This document shows positions 35,305 to 44,222 of a stretch of 64,000 nucleotides of DNA, in pieces (position 1 is the first letter of the stretch; every line of letters begins with the position of its first letter). Source of the stretch: Asaia sp003994335 (GTDB lineage Bacteria; Pseudomonadota; Alphaproteobacteria; Acetobacterales; Acetobacteraceae); assembly GCF_037151175.1 (NCBI RefSeq), contig NZ_JBBCOR010000001.1, positions 1 to 64,000 on the forward strand. The letters are read 5' to 3'. Made by a program: the position numbers and the translations under genes. A model generated the notes under the pieces. It was given only the letters and a program-made list of their open reading frames with translations, was not told the origin of the DNA and did no database searches.

Positions 35305-35670
35305 ATCGTATCTGCCGGTAATTCCCGCTCGTGGCCGTTCGAAGGGCATCACGATGTCCCCCCCCCCCCCCCCCGCATATCTCCTCCCGATTGACGGGCG
35401 CGTAATCGGATCATCGTTATCCGGGGGAGAGGGAGCTCAGGAACACGTTAATCTCAATCAATGACGCGGTATGCAGGAAGCGCTTTTTCACTTTGGAGGG
35501 ATGGCAAGAGAGATCAGCAATGATTTGTCATGATGTCTTGATGTCAGATTTAACGGTGTTTTTTCCCGCTGAATGATGCTCTGCTCACGAAACCGGCATA
35601 AAATGACGACTCTCAGGGTCCAAAAAACCTGTCGGTTTTCTTAAAAGACGGTCATCCGTCCACAGGGAGC
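35305..35670. other. Porin upstream region with poly-C tract
   Basis: 366 bp without a gene. It contains a run of 17 C at 35358-35374 about 300 bp before the porin start. Promoter elements for the porin are not obvious. The region begins exactly where the IS remnants end. Confidence 0.5.
35358..35374. repeat. 17-nt homopolymeric C tract
   Basis: Seventeen consecutive C (ACGATGT-C17-GCATAT). Homopolymers of this length are strongly slippage-prone and are phase-variation switches in some bacteria; the exact length in the assembly may also be unreliable. Confidence 0.8.
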
Positions 35671-37182
35671 TTGAGCCAGACATTGTCCTCTTCCGTCCTG
35701 CGCCTCTTTTCCGTCTGTTTTGCCGTGCCTTGTCTGGTCTCTGGCGCCTATGCCCAGGAGACGACATCCGTAGCGTCCTCCGGAGCGACGCCTGATGGCG
35801 CGCCAGCGCCCGCCGGGCTGGGAGCGATCAATGCAGGCCAGCAGCCCTCTGCCCTGACCCAGACGTCGTTATCCGAGCTTCACAAGGATACGACGGTTGC
35901 GCCCTTGCCGAAGCCCGAGGCAATTTTCGTCAATCCCTTGGGCGTCAATGCCTGGCTGCGTGAACGCGGCATCGCCATCCTGCTCGACAACACGAATGAA
36001 ATGTCAGGCATGCTCAATGCCCCGACGAAAGGCCTTGGACTGCGTCAGGGCGCGAGTAATGCTGGCCAGTACTCGATGGAGAACGACATCGACTGGGAGC
36101 GTCTGGCAGGCTGGACCGGGTTCTCGACCCATGACGTGATCGTCGGGCGTTACGGTATCCCCGCCAGTCGCATGTTCGGTGACAACCTCAACCCCAGCCA
36201 GGAAATCTATGGCGGTGGCGGTAACGTGGTGGTCCATCTGGTTTATGCCTATGGCGAGGAAACACTGTTCAACGATCGTTTCGATGTGGCGGCCGGACGC
36301 ATGTCCTTCCTCTCGGATTTCTCGGCCAATCCGCTCTATTGTAACTTCATGAACAACGCGTTCTGCGGCAATCCCAAGGCATCGAGCGACAATACCGCCC
36401 ATGCCTCCTATCCCGATGCCAACTGGGCAGCACGGTTCCGCCTGAGACCGACCGATAACACGATCTTCCAGTTCGGTGTCTACTTCACCCAGACACAGGC
36501 CATTTACGGCAATGCCCAGATGCGCACCGGCTTCAAGTTCAACGGCGCCACGATCGATGGTGAGGCCATGCCGGTCGAATTCATCTGGGAGCCGCGTTTT
36601 GGCCACGACCATTCCCTGCCGGGCCATTACAAGGCGGGCTTCGCCTACGATACGGCGGACCACAAGGACAATTATTACGACGGCAATGGCAATCCCTTTG
36701 CCCTGAGCGGGCTCAAGCCACGCAATGTACACGGCGCCTGGGCGGCCTGGGGGCTGGTCGACCAGATGGTGTATCATCATCCGGGCCAGGCGCCCGATGC
36801 CGGTGTGACCCTGATCGGGGCCGCCTATTTCAACAAGGCCCAGACCTCCACCCGCGCGGACCAGCTTTCACTTGGTGTGCTTGATCGCGGCTTCTGGAAA
36901 TCGCGCCCGCTCGATGCAATCGGCGTCAATTTTTCCTGGACCCATGTTTCCGACGATCTGACGCGCTCGCAGCGTCTCTATGCAGCGCAGGGTCTGCCCT
37001 TGCCCAACGGGTCGCTCTTCCCGCAGACCAGCGCCTATGTGGTTGAAGCGACCTATCAGATTCATGTGCTGCGCGGGGTCACCTTCGCGCCCGATTTCCA
37101 GTATTATTTCAATCCTGGTGGACAAAAGCAGCTTCGGGATCAGGCGATGCTGGGCTTCAAGAGCCATATAGAAATCTTCTGA
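35671..37182 (+). CDS. OprB-family carbohydrate porin
   Basis: 503 aa outer-membrane porin for sugars. The start is TTG 35671 with CAGGGAG 2-8 nt upstream; it opens a signal peptide (SVCFAVPCLVSGAYAQ). A Pro/Ala-rich segment precedes the OprB domain from about residue 85: 'WLRERGIAILLDNTNEMSG', 'HDVIVGRYGIPASRMFGD', 'FDVAAGRMSFLSDFSANPLYC' and 'GFAYDTADHKDNYYD'. The C-terminus ends in Phe (SHIEIF), typical of barrels. A GH15 glycosidase gene follows 87 bp downstream, suggesting joint use of a di- or oligosaccharide. Confidence 0.92.
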   Translation: MSQTLSSSVLRLFSVCFAVPCLVSGAYAQETTSVASSGATPDGAPAPAGLGAINAGQQPSALTQTSLSELHKDTTVAPLPKPEAIFVNPLGVNAWLRERGIAILLDNTNEMSGMLNAPTKGLGLRQGASNAGQYSMENDIDWERLAGWTGFSTHDVIVGRYGIPASRMFGDNLNPSQEIYGGGGNVVVHLVYAYGEETLFNDRFDVAAGRMSFLSDFSANPLYCNFMNNAFCGNPKASSDNTAHASYPDANWAARFRLRPTDNTIFQFGVYFTQTQAIYGNAQMRTGFKFNGATIDGEAMPVEFIWEPRFGHDHSLPGHYKAGFAYDTADHKDNYYDGNGNPFALSGLKPRNVHGAWAAWGLVDQMVYHHPGQAPDAGVTLIGAAYFNKAQTSTRADQLSLGVLDRGFWKSRPLDAIGVNFSWTHVSDDLTRSQRLYAAQGLPLPNGSLFPQTSAYVVEATYQIHVLRGVTFAPDFQYYFNPGGQKQLRDQAMLGFKSHIEIF

Positions 37183-37187
37183 AAAAT

Positions 37188-37206
37188 TGCCGGGCGAAAC
37201 CCGGCA
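37188..37206. terminator. Hairpin between porin and GH15 gene
   Basis: TGCCGGG-CGAAA-CCCGGCA, a perfect 7-bp stem 5 nt after the porin stop, without a U-tract. It could attenuate read-through into the glycosidase gene or protect the porin mRNA. Confidence 0.5.
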
Positions 37207-37269
37207 CCGCTTTCGATTGTTGCATGTGCCCTCACAGGTTGCAGCGCTGCACGATCGAAAGAGACATTC

Positions 37270-39102
37270 ATGACTCATGAATTGCCCGCCCTCGCCAGAG
37301 AGCTTTCCCCGCAAGGGCCCCTCGATGGGTTCTGGCCCATCGAGGATTATGCCGCTCTTGGTGACGGGCGCTGCGTCGCCTTGCTGGCGCCCGATGGCAG
37401 CGTGGACTGGCTCTGCGTTCCCAATATCGACTCCCCGCCCATGTTCGACCGGTTGCTGCATCGCCCCGGCGGTTTCTTTCAGATCCGACCTGTGGGCGCC
37501 TTCAAGGCCACCCGCCGGTACCGTGAAGACAGCAACGTGCTGGAAACCCTGATCGAAACCGAGACCGGTACGGCCCGTCTCACGGAATCACTGAACAGCA
37601 CCTTTGCCGGACGTCTGCCCTGGACCGAATTTGCACGCCGTATCGAGGGAATCTCGGGCCGGATGACGTTCATCGTGCGCTTTCGCCTCGGCACGCGCTG
37701 CGGCACAGTGGCTCCCTGGATCCAGTCCACCCAGAATGGCAATATCTTCCACGTGGGCTCCGTGCTGGCGCATATGGTTCATACGCCCAACATGCGTATC
37801 CTGCGCGAGGAGGACGAGGCGATCGAAGCCGAGATCGTCGTGGGGGAGAAAACCCATGCCCTCGTGGCGCTCGTCGCCACCGAAAACGAGCCACTGGCCG
37901 TGCCCTCCGTGGAGGAGATCGACGGACGTATCGAGACCAGCGATGCCGCGTGGCGCAGCTGGGCACATTCCTTGCATTACGAGGGCCCGTATCGGGAGCA
38001 GGTTCGGCGTAGCGCTCTGGCGCTCAAGCTGCTGCTTTACTCATCGAGCGGCGCCATCGCCGCAGCGGCCACGACCTCGCTGCCCGAGCGACTGCGCGAC
38101 GGAAAGAACTGGGATTATCGCTATGCCTGGATACGCGACGCCGCCTATGTGGCCAACGCGTTCCTCCGGCTGGGTGCCGTGGCCGAAGTGAAGGCCGCGC
38201 TGGCCTGGCTTGTGCATCATCTGGGCGAGGAAGGTCCTCTTGTGATGTATGGACTTTCAGGCCAGAAGGTCGAGGACGAGATCATCTACGACGAGGTCGA
38301 GGGGTATCGCGGGATCAAGCCCGTGCTCAGCGGCAACCGCGCCTCCGGGCAGCACCAGCACGGTATCTACGGCGATATATTCGAGACGGCTGCGCTCTTT
38401 GTCTCGCGTGGCAATCTGCTGGACCAGAAGACCGCACAGCTTCTGGCGGATCTGGCCGATCGCTGCGCCGATCACTGGCGTCAGAAAGATGCCGGTATAT
38501 GGGAACTGACCGAAGACCAGCATTACACCATGTCCAAGATCAGTTGCTGGCAGGCGCTGGATCGCGCCTGCCAGATGGCCGAGCGCGGGCATCTGTCCAA
38601 GGACCGCGCCCCGCGCTGGGCGCGCGAACGCGACCGTATTCTGGACTGGATCGACAGTGAGTGCTGGTGCGAGAAGCGCAAGGCCTATCTCTTCTATCCA
38701 GGGTCTGAGGGGCTCGATGCCTCGATTGCTCTGGCCGTGCCTTTCGGGCTCGATCGCAAGGAGCGCATGCTATCCACGCTCAGGGCCATACGCGAGGAGC
38801 TGGGCCATGGTCCGTTCCTGTTCCGCTACACCGGGATGAGGGAAGAAGAGGGGGCCTTTCTCGCCTGTTCCTGCTGGATGGTCGAGGCACTCTCCCTGCT
38901 GGGCGAACAGGATGAGGCCGAGAAGCTTTACGCCGCTTTTCTGGAACGCCTCCCCCGTAATACCGGTGTGATTGCCGAGATGATCAACCCCGAGACAGGC
39001 ATGTATCTGGGGAATACGCCGCAAGGTCTGAGCCATCTGGGCGTGATTCATGCGGCTTGCGCATTGGCGGGCAACAAGATGAAGGCGTTCGATCTGTCCT
39101 GA
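37270..39102 (+). CDS. Glycoside hydrolase family 15 (glucoamylase/trehalase-like)
   Basis: 610 aa. The N-terminal trehalase-like beta domain (about 15-220) starts 'FWPIEDYAALGDGRCVALL' and 'GSVDWLCVPNIDSPPMFDRLL'. The GH15 alpha/alpha barrel follows: 'YRYAWIRDAAYVANAFLRLG', 'GYRGIKPVLSGNRASGQHQHG', and 'GIWELTEDQHYTMSKISCWQALDRA', which carries the first catalytic Glu. The second acidic position lies in 'GVIAEMINPETGMYLGN'. No signal peptide, so cytosolic. This subgroup includes acid trehalases and glucoamylases; trehalose or maltooligosaccharide hydrolysis is likely but not decidable here. Confidence 0.9.
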   Translation: MTHELPALARELSPQGPLDGFWPIEDYAALGDGRCVALLAPDGSVDWLCVPNIDSPPMFDRLLHRPGGFFQIRPVGAFKATRRYREDSNVLETLIETETGTARLTESLNSTFAGRLPWTEFARRIEGISGRMTFIVRFRLGTRCGTVAPWIQSTQNGNIFHVGSVLAHMVHTPNMRILREEDEAIEAEIVVGEKTHALVALVATENEPLAVPSVEEIDGRIETSDAAWRSWAHSLHYEGPYREQVRRSALALKLLLYSSSGAIAAAATTSLPERLRDGKNWDYRYAWIRDAAYVANAFLRLGAVAEVKAALAWLVHHLGEEGPLVMYGLSGQKVEDEIIYDEVEGYRGIKPVLSGNRASGQHQHGIYGDIFETAALFVSRGNLLDQKTAQLLADLADRCADHWRQKDAGIWELTEDQHYTMSKISCWQALDRACQMAERGHLSKDRAPRWARERDRILDWIDSECWCEKRKAYLFYPGSEGLDASIALAVPFGLDRKERMLSTLRAIREELGHGPFLFRYTGMREEEGAFLACSCWMVEALSLLGEQDEAEKLYAAFLERLPRNTGVIAEMINPETGMYLGNTPQGLSHLGVIHAACALAGNKMKAFDLS

Positions 39103-39108
39103 AAACCG

Positions 39109-39130
39109 GCCGGGCGGCACCCCGCCCGGC
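39109..39130. terminator. Terminator hairpin after GH15 gene
   Basis: GCCGGGCGG-CACC-CCGCCCGGC is a perfect 9-bp stem starting 7 nt after the stop codon. It lacks a U-tract, like other putative terminators in this window. Confidence 0.65.
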
Positions 39131-39197
39131 GGCTATAACGTGGAGGCCTCTTGTCTGGGGCATCGACGTCATGCGGGGCCCCTCGAACCGCGGGGCC

Positions 39198-39338
39198 ATG
39201 AGGGAGCCGAATGACCCAAAGGAGTATGGGAATCGACCCACGGACGCCTCGGTCGAGAAGGGGGCGTCCGGGAAGAACCATCCTTCGAGCGATCGGCTGT
39301 CGCGGCTGCGATCCTTCTTTCTGGGCAGACGTGCCTAA
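39198..39338 (+). CDS. Possible small ORF, 46 aa
   Basis: Open frame starting MREPNDPKEYGNRPTDAS and ending in a basic helix-like tail (DRLSRLRSFFLGRRA). It is hydrophilic at first, then amphipathic. No clear ribosome binding site, and it lies in a 284-bp convergent gap. May be chance. Confidence 0.22.
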   Translation: MREPNDPKEYGNRPTDASVEKGASGKNHPSSDRLSRLRSFFLGRRA

Positions 39339-39386
39339 GCTTTGCCAGGATAAAACGATTCCTGCCCGGACAGGCGTTGCGGGGCC

Positions 39387-40382
39387 TCAGTCCAGCCCTG
39401 CCATGTGCCACGCCTCACGTGCCAGTGTCAGCGCACGCAGCCGTGCCTCGGGCGCATAGATCGGCGCGCTGATCATCAATTCGTCAGGAGCATGGCGCGC
39501 GGCAAAGGCTGCCATGCCCTCCGCGACCTGTTCTCTGGTTCCGATCAGGCTCGTCGCCTGCACCGTGTCCAGCTGCTGGCTGATCTCGCGGGACCAGGGA
39601 AGGTCCTCGGGCAGAATGGGGGGCAGCACGCGACCGGGACGGCCCTGGCGGAGGGCTGCGACGAAAAGACGACGGGAGGTTGCCAGATAATCGGCCTCCT
39701 CAGTCGTATCGGCAGCGATCACGTTCATGGCCAGCATGACATGAGGCGCTGCGAGATGGGCCGATGGCCGGAAACTTGTACGATAGAGATCGATCGCCTG
39801 TTCCATCATCTGCGGCGCGAAATGCGATGCGAAGGCAAAGGGAAGACCGAGAGCCGCAGCGAGCTGGGCAGAGAACAACGACGAACCGAGCAGCCAGACG
39901 GGAATGTCGGCCCCGGCACCCGGCGTGGCCACAACCCCGTTCGGGGCGCCGTAAGGCGTGAAGTAGGCCATGAGCTCCTGCACGTCATCGGGGAAACGCT
40001 CTGCATGATCGCCGTGACGCCGAAGCGCGCGCATTGTGCGCTGGTCCGAGCCGGGGGCGCGGCCCAGGCCCAGATCGATACGACCGGGGAAGAGGGCTTC
40101 GAGCGTGCCGAACTGCTCGGCAATGACGAGCGGGGCATGGTTGGGCAACATGATGCCCCCGGCGCCGATACGCATGCGCTGGGTGGCAGCGGCCAGATGA
40201 CCGATAACCACGCTTGTCGCGGCGGAGGCGATGCCCGGCATGGCGTGATGCTCGGCCACCCAGTAGCGATGATAGCCGAGCGCTTCGGCATGGAGCGCCT
40301 GATCGCGCGACTCCAGCAGGGCTTCCCTGACGGTGCCATCGTCACGGATGAAGGAGAGATCGAGGACGGAGAGCGGTATCAT
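39387..40382 (-). CDS. Luciferase-like flavin-dependent monooxygenase
   Basis: 331 aa bacterial-luciferase (LLM) family TIM barrel of the YhbW/MsnO8-like subgroup. The N-terminus 'PLSVLDLSFIRDDGTVREAL' is followed by 'YHRYWVAEHHAMPGIASAA', 'IRIGAGGIMLPNHAPL'-like strand (here MRIGAGGIMLPNHAPL) and 'LFPGRIDLGLGRAPGSD'. Such enzymes use FMNH2 (sometimes F420 in relatives) to oxidise diverse small molecules; the substrate cannot be inferred. It stands alone, upstream of no related genes, convergent with the GH15 gene. Confidence 0.9.
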   Translation of the reverse strand: MIPLSVLDLSFIRDDGTVREALLESRDQALHAEALGYHRYWVAEHHAMPGIASAATSVVIGHLAAATQRMRIGAGGIMLPNHAPLVIAEQFGTLEALFPGRIDLGLGRAPGSDQRTMRALRRHGDHAERFPDDVQELMAYFTPYGAPNGVVATPGAGADIPVWLLGSSLFSAQLAAALGLPFAFASHFAPQMMEQAIDLYRTSFRPSAHLAAPHVMLAMNVIAADTTEEADYLATSRRLFVAALRQGRPGRVLPPILPEDLPWSREISQQLDTVQATSLIGTREQVAEGMAAFAARHAPDELMISAPIYAPEARLRALTLAREAWHMAGLD

Positions 40383-40548
40383 CCTCCCGATATGGGGAGG
40401 GGTAGCTCGTCGTCAAAGAGGTCTGGTCTGAAGCCCCTCCGGGCCTGCTTCTGCAAGGGGCCAGACGACCAGCGGAAGGCGCATTCCTCTTTCCTCTGCG
40501 CGCTATGCCTCATGATGGCAGTCTGGGCGAGGCCGGTACGGGGCGGGA

Positions 40549-42027
40549 TCAGGCTTGAGGGGGTGGCTTGGGGGGCTCATCCCCGCGAGCCTCATCATTC
40601 CTGGGCGTGGTCTGTGATGTGCGCTCAGCCTCCTCCTCTTCCACCAGCGTTTCGATGGCGGGGCTCGCGCTGCTGCGCGTGTAGATGGGGGTTGGGGCCG
40701 CGCTATGGGCGGCTTCCATGAAGCGATCGGCCAGAGCGCCATAAAGCGCCTGCTTGCAGATCATGCGCGATACACCGAAGGCGAGGAAGGAGGTGGCCAT
40801 GAGCGCCAGGGTGACCTGCTGGTTGTCGCACATCTCCATGACGATGACGGTGGCGGTCAGAGGGGCCTGTACCACTGCCGAGAAATAGGCGACCGTTCCT
40901 AGAAGCACCACGGCACCGGCTGTCGTATGAGGGAGATATTGCTCGATCCAGCCCCCGATCCCCGCACCGACGGAAAGGGAGGGTGCGAAAAGCCCGCCAG
41001 GAATGCCGGAGCAATAGGACACGACGGTGGCGATGAACTTCAGTACGAAGAACGAGGCCGGGTAGTGCTCGGACCCGTCGATGATGGCGCGCGCCTGGGT
41101 GTAACCCGTACCATAGGTCGCGCCATGCGACACAATCCCGAGCCCTGCCAGAACCAGACCGCACAGGGCGGCGAAGGCAACGGGCCGCGCCTTGATGAGC
41201 GCGCCGAGCCGTCCCGGTATGCCCTTGGAAAAGCGGATCAGCAGGGCCGAGAAGGTGCCGCCTGCGACACCGCCAACAATGCCGCAGGTAAGGACGGCAA
41301 TCCAGGCCGTCCCGATGGGCACATCCACATCGGTATGACCGAAATAGGAGTAATTTCCCACGAGTGCGATGGCCGTGACACCCGAGAGCACGACGCCGGT
41401 CAGCATCGTGCCCGAGGTCTTCTGCTCGAAGGAATGCGATAACTCCTCGATGGCGAACACGATCCCTGCAAGAGGTGTGTTGAATGCGGCCGAGACCCCC
41501 GCGGCACCACCAGCCAGAATGGCCCCACGTCGCGCAGCCACGCTGGATGTCCCCAGAAGGCGCGAGAAGCCATGCATGATGGCTGCCCCTACCTGCACGG
41601 TTGGTCCTTCGCGGCCGATTGAGGCGCCGACCAGCAGTCCGAAACAGGTGAGGATGATCTTGGCAAAGGCAATACGCAGCGACAGCACGCGATTGACGAT
41701 CAAGAAATTCTCGATGTGCAGGGTGGCAATTGTCTGCGGAATGCCGCTTCCCTGAGCCCCGGCGAAGAACCGGCGTGTGAGCCAGGTGGAGAGTGCCAGA
41801 CCGGCGGGAACAACCACCAGCATTACGTAGGGGTCCCAATGGAGCAGGCGTCCGCGCGCGCGCGCGGCCCAGTCTGCCGTCCCGGCAAAGGCCACGGCTA
41901 CCACGCCTACAAGAACGGCACCCAGCCAATAGGTCAGGGTGCGCCGCCATTGCGAGGTGGTTCGGCGGGCGGAACGGCGAAGATGCTGGATCCGGTTCTT
42001 CTGACGCAATGCGGTGCTGGGGCGCAT
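40549..42027 (-). CDS. ClC-family chloride channel/transporter
   Basis: 492 aa from ATG 42027 (MRPSTALRQKN); a longer in-frame start adds 26 residues of unlikely leader. Ten or more transmembrane segments. ClC motifs: 'GSGIPQTIA' near 105 (chloride-binding loop), 'GREGPTVQVGA' near 160 with the gating Glu, and 'GIPGGLFAPSLSVGAGIG' near 365. The last about 55 residues are a hydrophilic, Glu/Pro-rich tail without CBS domains. In acid-producing bacteria such Cl-/H+ antiporters can aid acid resistance (inference). Confidence 0.92.
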   Translation of the reverse strand: MRPSTALRQKNRIQHLRRSARRTTSQWRRTLTYWLGAVLVGVVAVAFAGTADWAARARGRLLHWDPYVMLVVVPAGLALSTWLTRRFFAGAQGSGIPQTIATLHIENFLIVNRVLSLRIAFAKIILTCFGLLVGASIGREGPTVQVGAAIMHGFSRLLGTSSVAARRGAILAGGAAGVSAAFNTPLAGIVFAIEELSHSFEQKTSGTMLTGVVLSGVTAIALVGNYSYFGHTDVDVPIGTAWIAVLTCGIVGGVAGGTFSALLIRFSKGIPGRLGALIKARPVAFAALCGLVLAGLGIVSHGATYGTGYTQARAIIDGSEHYPASFFVLKFIATVVSYCSGIPGGLFAPSLSVGAGIGGWIEQYLPHTTAGAVVLLGTVAYFSAVVQAPLTATVIVMEMCDNQQVTLALMATSFLAFGVSRMICKQALYGALADRFMEAAHSAAPTPIYTRSSASPAIETLVEEEEAERTSQTTPRNDEARGDEPPKPPPQA

Positions 42028-42180
42028 GAAGTCTCGCCTGTCTGGTGATCGGGAGGCACCGACCGATGGGGGATGCTCCTGCCAGCACACCGGGCAACTG
42101 GTCAAGAAACGACTGATCAGGAAACTCTTTTCCGAAGAGAACGTAACGGGCGTGACCCTGTCGGGTTCACCCGCCCCGGC

Positions 42181-43080
42181 TCAGGCCAGAACCGGTATCC
42201 CGGTCTGTTTTGCTTTTTCCTCGGGCTCTACGTGAATATGGATGATGGCGCGGCCGATATGGCGGCGCAGCGCATGTTCCACGCGATCGCAGATATCATG
42301 CGAGGCCGACACGCTCATGGCACCCGGAACGACCAGATGGAATTCGATGAAGCTGACACTGCCCGCTGTGCGCACCCGGATATCATGCGCCTCGATCGCG
42401 CCTTCCGCATGTTCGGAAATCACGGCACGGATCATCTGTAACGTGTCGGAATCGGGGGCCTCGTCCATGAGGCCGGCGATGGAATGCTTCATCATGTCAA
42501 AGCCGACGCGCAGCACGTTGAGCGCCACGAGCCCGGAGAGAATGGCATCGAGGCGCGCATAGCCGGTCAGCGGAATGAAGGCGATCCCGACAACCAGAAC
42601 GACCGTGGTCCAGACGTCGGAGATCACATGCCGCCCGTTGGCGGTCAGCGCAGGGGAGCGGCGCAATGTACCCTGACGCACCAGGATCAGGCCCCAGACC
42701 AGATTGACCACCCCGCCCAGCGCGTTGAACGCGATGCCGCGCCACGGGGCGATCTCGATATTGGGAGCGAGCCAGCTCTTCCACGCCACCCAGGCGATAC
42801 CGATTGCCGTCAGGACCACGAGCACAGCCTCGGTCACGGCAGAGAGATACTCGGCCTTGTCATGGCCATAGGTGTGATTGTCATCGGCGGGGCGTTGCGC
42901 GACTTTCAGCGCCCAGAGCGCACCGATGGCAGCGGCGACATTGATGATCGTCTCGAGCGCGTCAGAAAGCAGCGCGGCGCTGCCGCTCACGCGCCAGGCA
43001 ATATATTTGAGACTGAGCGCAACAAGGCTGACCGCCAGAGACATCCAGCCGAAGGCCGTTTTTTCCGGCTGTTTCAGCAT
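42181..43080 (-). CDS. Cation diffusion facilitator, FieF-like
   Basis: 299 aa divalent-cation/H+ antiporter of the inner membrane. Six transmembrane segments. The metal-site motif is 'LLSDALETIINVAAAIGAL' in helix II, and helix V has the matching Asp-containing region near 'RLDAILSGLVALNV'. The C-terminal cytosolic domain has 'HAEGAIEAHDIRVRTAGSVSFIEFHLVVPG' and 'HIHVEPEEKAKQ'. Likely exports Zn(II), Fe(II) or Mn(II). Its start overlaps the stop of the second CDF gene by 7 nt, so the two transporters form one operon. Confidence 0.93.
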   Translation of the reverse strand: MLKQPEKTAFGWMSLAVSLVALSLKYIAWRVSGSAALLSDALETIINVAAAIGALWALKVAQRPADDNHTYGHDKAEYLSAVTEAVLVVLTAIGIAWVAWKSWLAPNIEIAPWRGIAFNALGGVVNLVWGLILVRQGTLRRSPALTANGRHVISDVWTTVVLVVGIAFIPLTGYARLDAILSGLVALNVLRVGFDMMKHSIAGLMDEAPDSDTLQMIRAVISEHAEGAIEAHDIRVRTAGSVSFIEFHLVVPGAMSVSASHDICDRVEHALRRHIGRAIIHIHVEPEEKAKQTGIPVLA

Positions 43081-44222
43081 GACGCGCCGGTTCCGCAGGA
43101 AACGGCCCCGCCGGGCGCACCGCAGGGGAAAGCCACACCAGGCGCCTCGATCTGGAAGGTGGCATGACCGATCCTGAAGCGCTTCGACAGCATGCTTCCC
43201 GCTGCACGCAGAAGCGCGTCATGGGCGGAGAGCGGCGCTTCGCTGACCAGATGCACGGTCAGGGCGGTTTCAGTTGTGCTCAGGGACCAGACATGCAGAT
43301 GATGAAGATCCTCGACCCCGTCTAGGCCGCGCAAGGCGGCCGATACCTCCTCGAGGCTGATCTGCTCCGGGACGCCATCGAGTGCCATATCAAGCGATGC
43401 CCGCAACAGCGACCAGGTGCCGAAAATGATCGTCAAGCAGACGATCAGACTGACGATGGGGTCGAGAATGGTCCATCCGGTCATCATGATGATGAAGCCC
43501 GTCACGACAACGGCCAGAGACATCAGCGCATCAGCGGCCATATGCAGGAAGGCACCACGCAGATTGAGGTCATCCTTTCCGCCGCGCATGAAGAGGAGCG
43601 CCGTCCCCCCATTCACCAGAATGCCGCCTGCGGCCACAAGCATGACCACGCGCCCGGCCACCTCGCCGGGATTGGCCAGGCGCGTCACGGCCTCCCAGAT
43701 GATCCCGCCCGTGACGAGCAGGAGTAGAACGGCATTGCCCAGAGCGGAGAGAATGGTCGACCGTTTGAGGCCATAAGTGAAGCGTGCGGAGGGCGCGCGT
43801 CGCGCAAGGCTGTGCGCGAGCCATGCGGCGCCCAGACCGAGCACATCGGAAAGATTATGTCCGGCATCCGAGAGCAGTGACAGGGAGTGCGCCAGAATGC
43901 CCCAGACGGTCTCAGCGACGATATAGGCGATATTCAGCCCCATGCCGATGAGAAAGGCCGATCCATAACTTGCCGGAGCATGAACGTGATGATGGCCCGG
44001 GCCATGGTGATGGCCATGCGCGCCATGATCATGGCCGTGATGGTCATGGTCATGGTCATGGTCATGGTCTTCGCCCCCTTGCGCATGATCGCCGGACTCG
44101 GCGTGGTCATGGGCCGTATGGGCATGGGCGTGATCACGGCAGGCATGCGTTTCACCCGTGCGGGCGTGATCATGGGGGCCGTGATCCCTGTTGGGATCAT
44201 GGGCGCATGGGTTTTCGGCCAT
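43074..44222 (-). CDS. Cation diffusion facilitator with His/Asp-rich N-terminus (CzcD-like)
   Basis: 382 aa. The first about 85 residues are a cytosolic His/Asp/Gly-rich tract (many HD and HH pairs) that should bind zinc or cobalt. Six transmembrane helices follow with the CDF site 'LLSDAGHNLSDVLGLGAAWLAH' in helix II and 'HMAADALMSLAVVVTG' in helix V. The C-terminal domain contains 'LDGVEDLHHLHVWSLSTTETAL'. This is the Zn/Co/Cd efflux class (CzcD/ZitB). The His tract includes a tandem hexanucleotide repeat (about 44041-44069) that could vary in length. Confidence 0.94.
   Translation of the reverse strand: MAENPCAHDPNRDHGPHDHARTGETHACRDHAHAHTAHDHAESGDHAQGGEDHDHDHDHDHHGHDHGAHGHHHGPGHHHVHAPASYGSAFLIGMGLNIAYIVAETVWGILAHSLSLLSDAGHNLSDVLGLGAAWLAHSLARRAPSARFTYGLKRSTILSALGNAVLLLLVTGGIIWEAVTRLANPGEVAGRVVMLVAAGGILVNGGTALLFMRGGKDDLNLRGAFLHMAADALMSLAVVVTGFIIMMTGWTILDPIVSLIVCLTIIFGTWSLLRASLDMALDGVPEQISLEEVSAALRGLDGVEDLHHLHVWSLSTTETALTVHLVSEAPLSAHDALLRAAGSMLSKRFRIGHATFQIEAPGVAFPCGAPGGAVSCGTGASC
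44041..44069. repeat. Tandem TGGTCA hexanucleotide repeat inside the CDF gene
   Basis: Almost five head-to-tail copies of TGGTCA on the plus strand, encoding alternating Asp-His on the minus strand. It stays in frame whatever the copy number, so slippage would only change the length of the metal-binding tract. Confidence 0.85.

Noticed and set aside
40703..42097. 464-codon minus-strand frame parallel to the ClC gene
   Set aside because: It is the +1 frame of the same gene; the other frame carries GSGIP, GREGP and GIPGG channel motifs.
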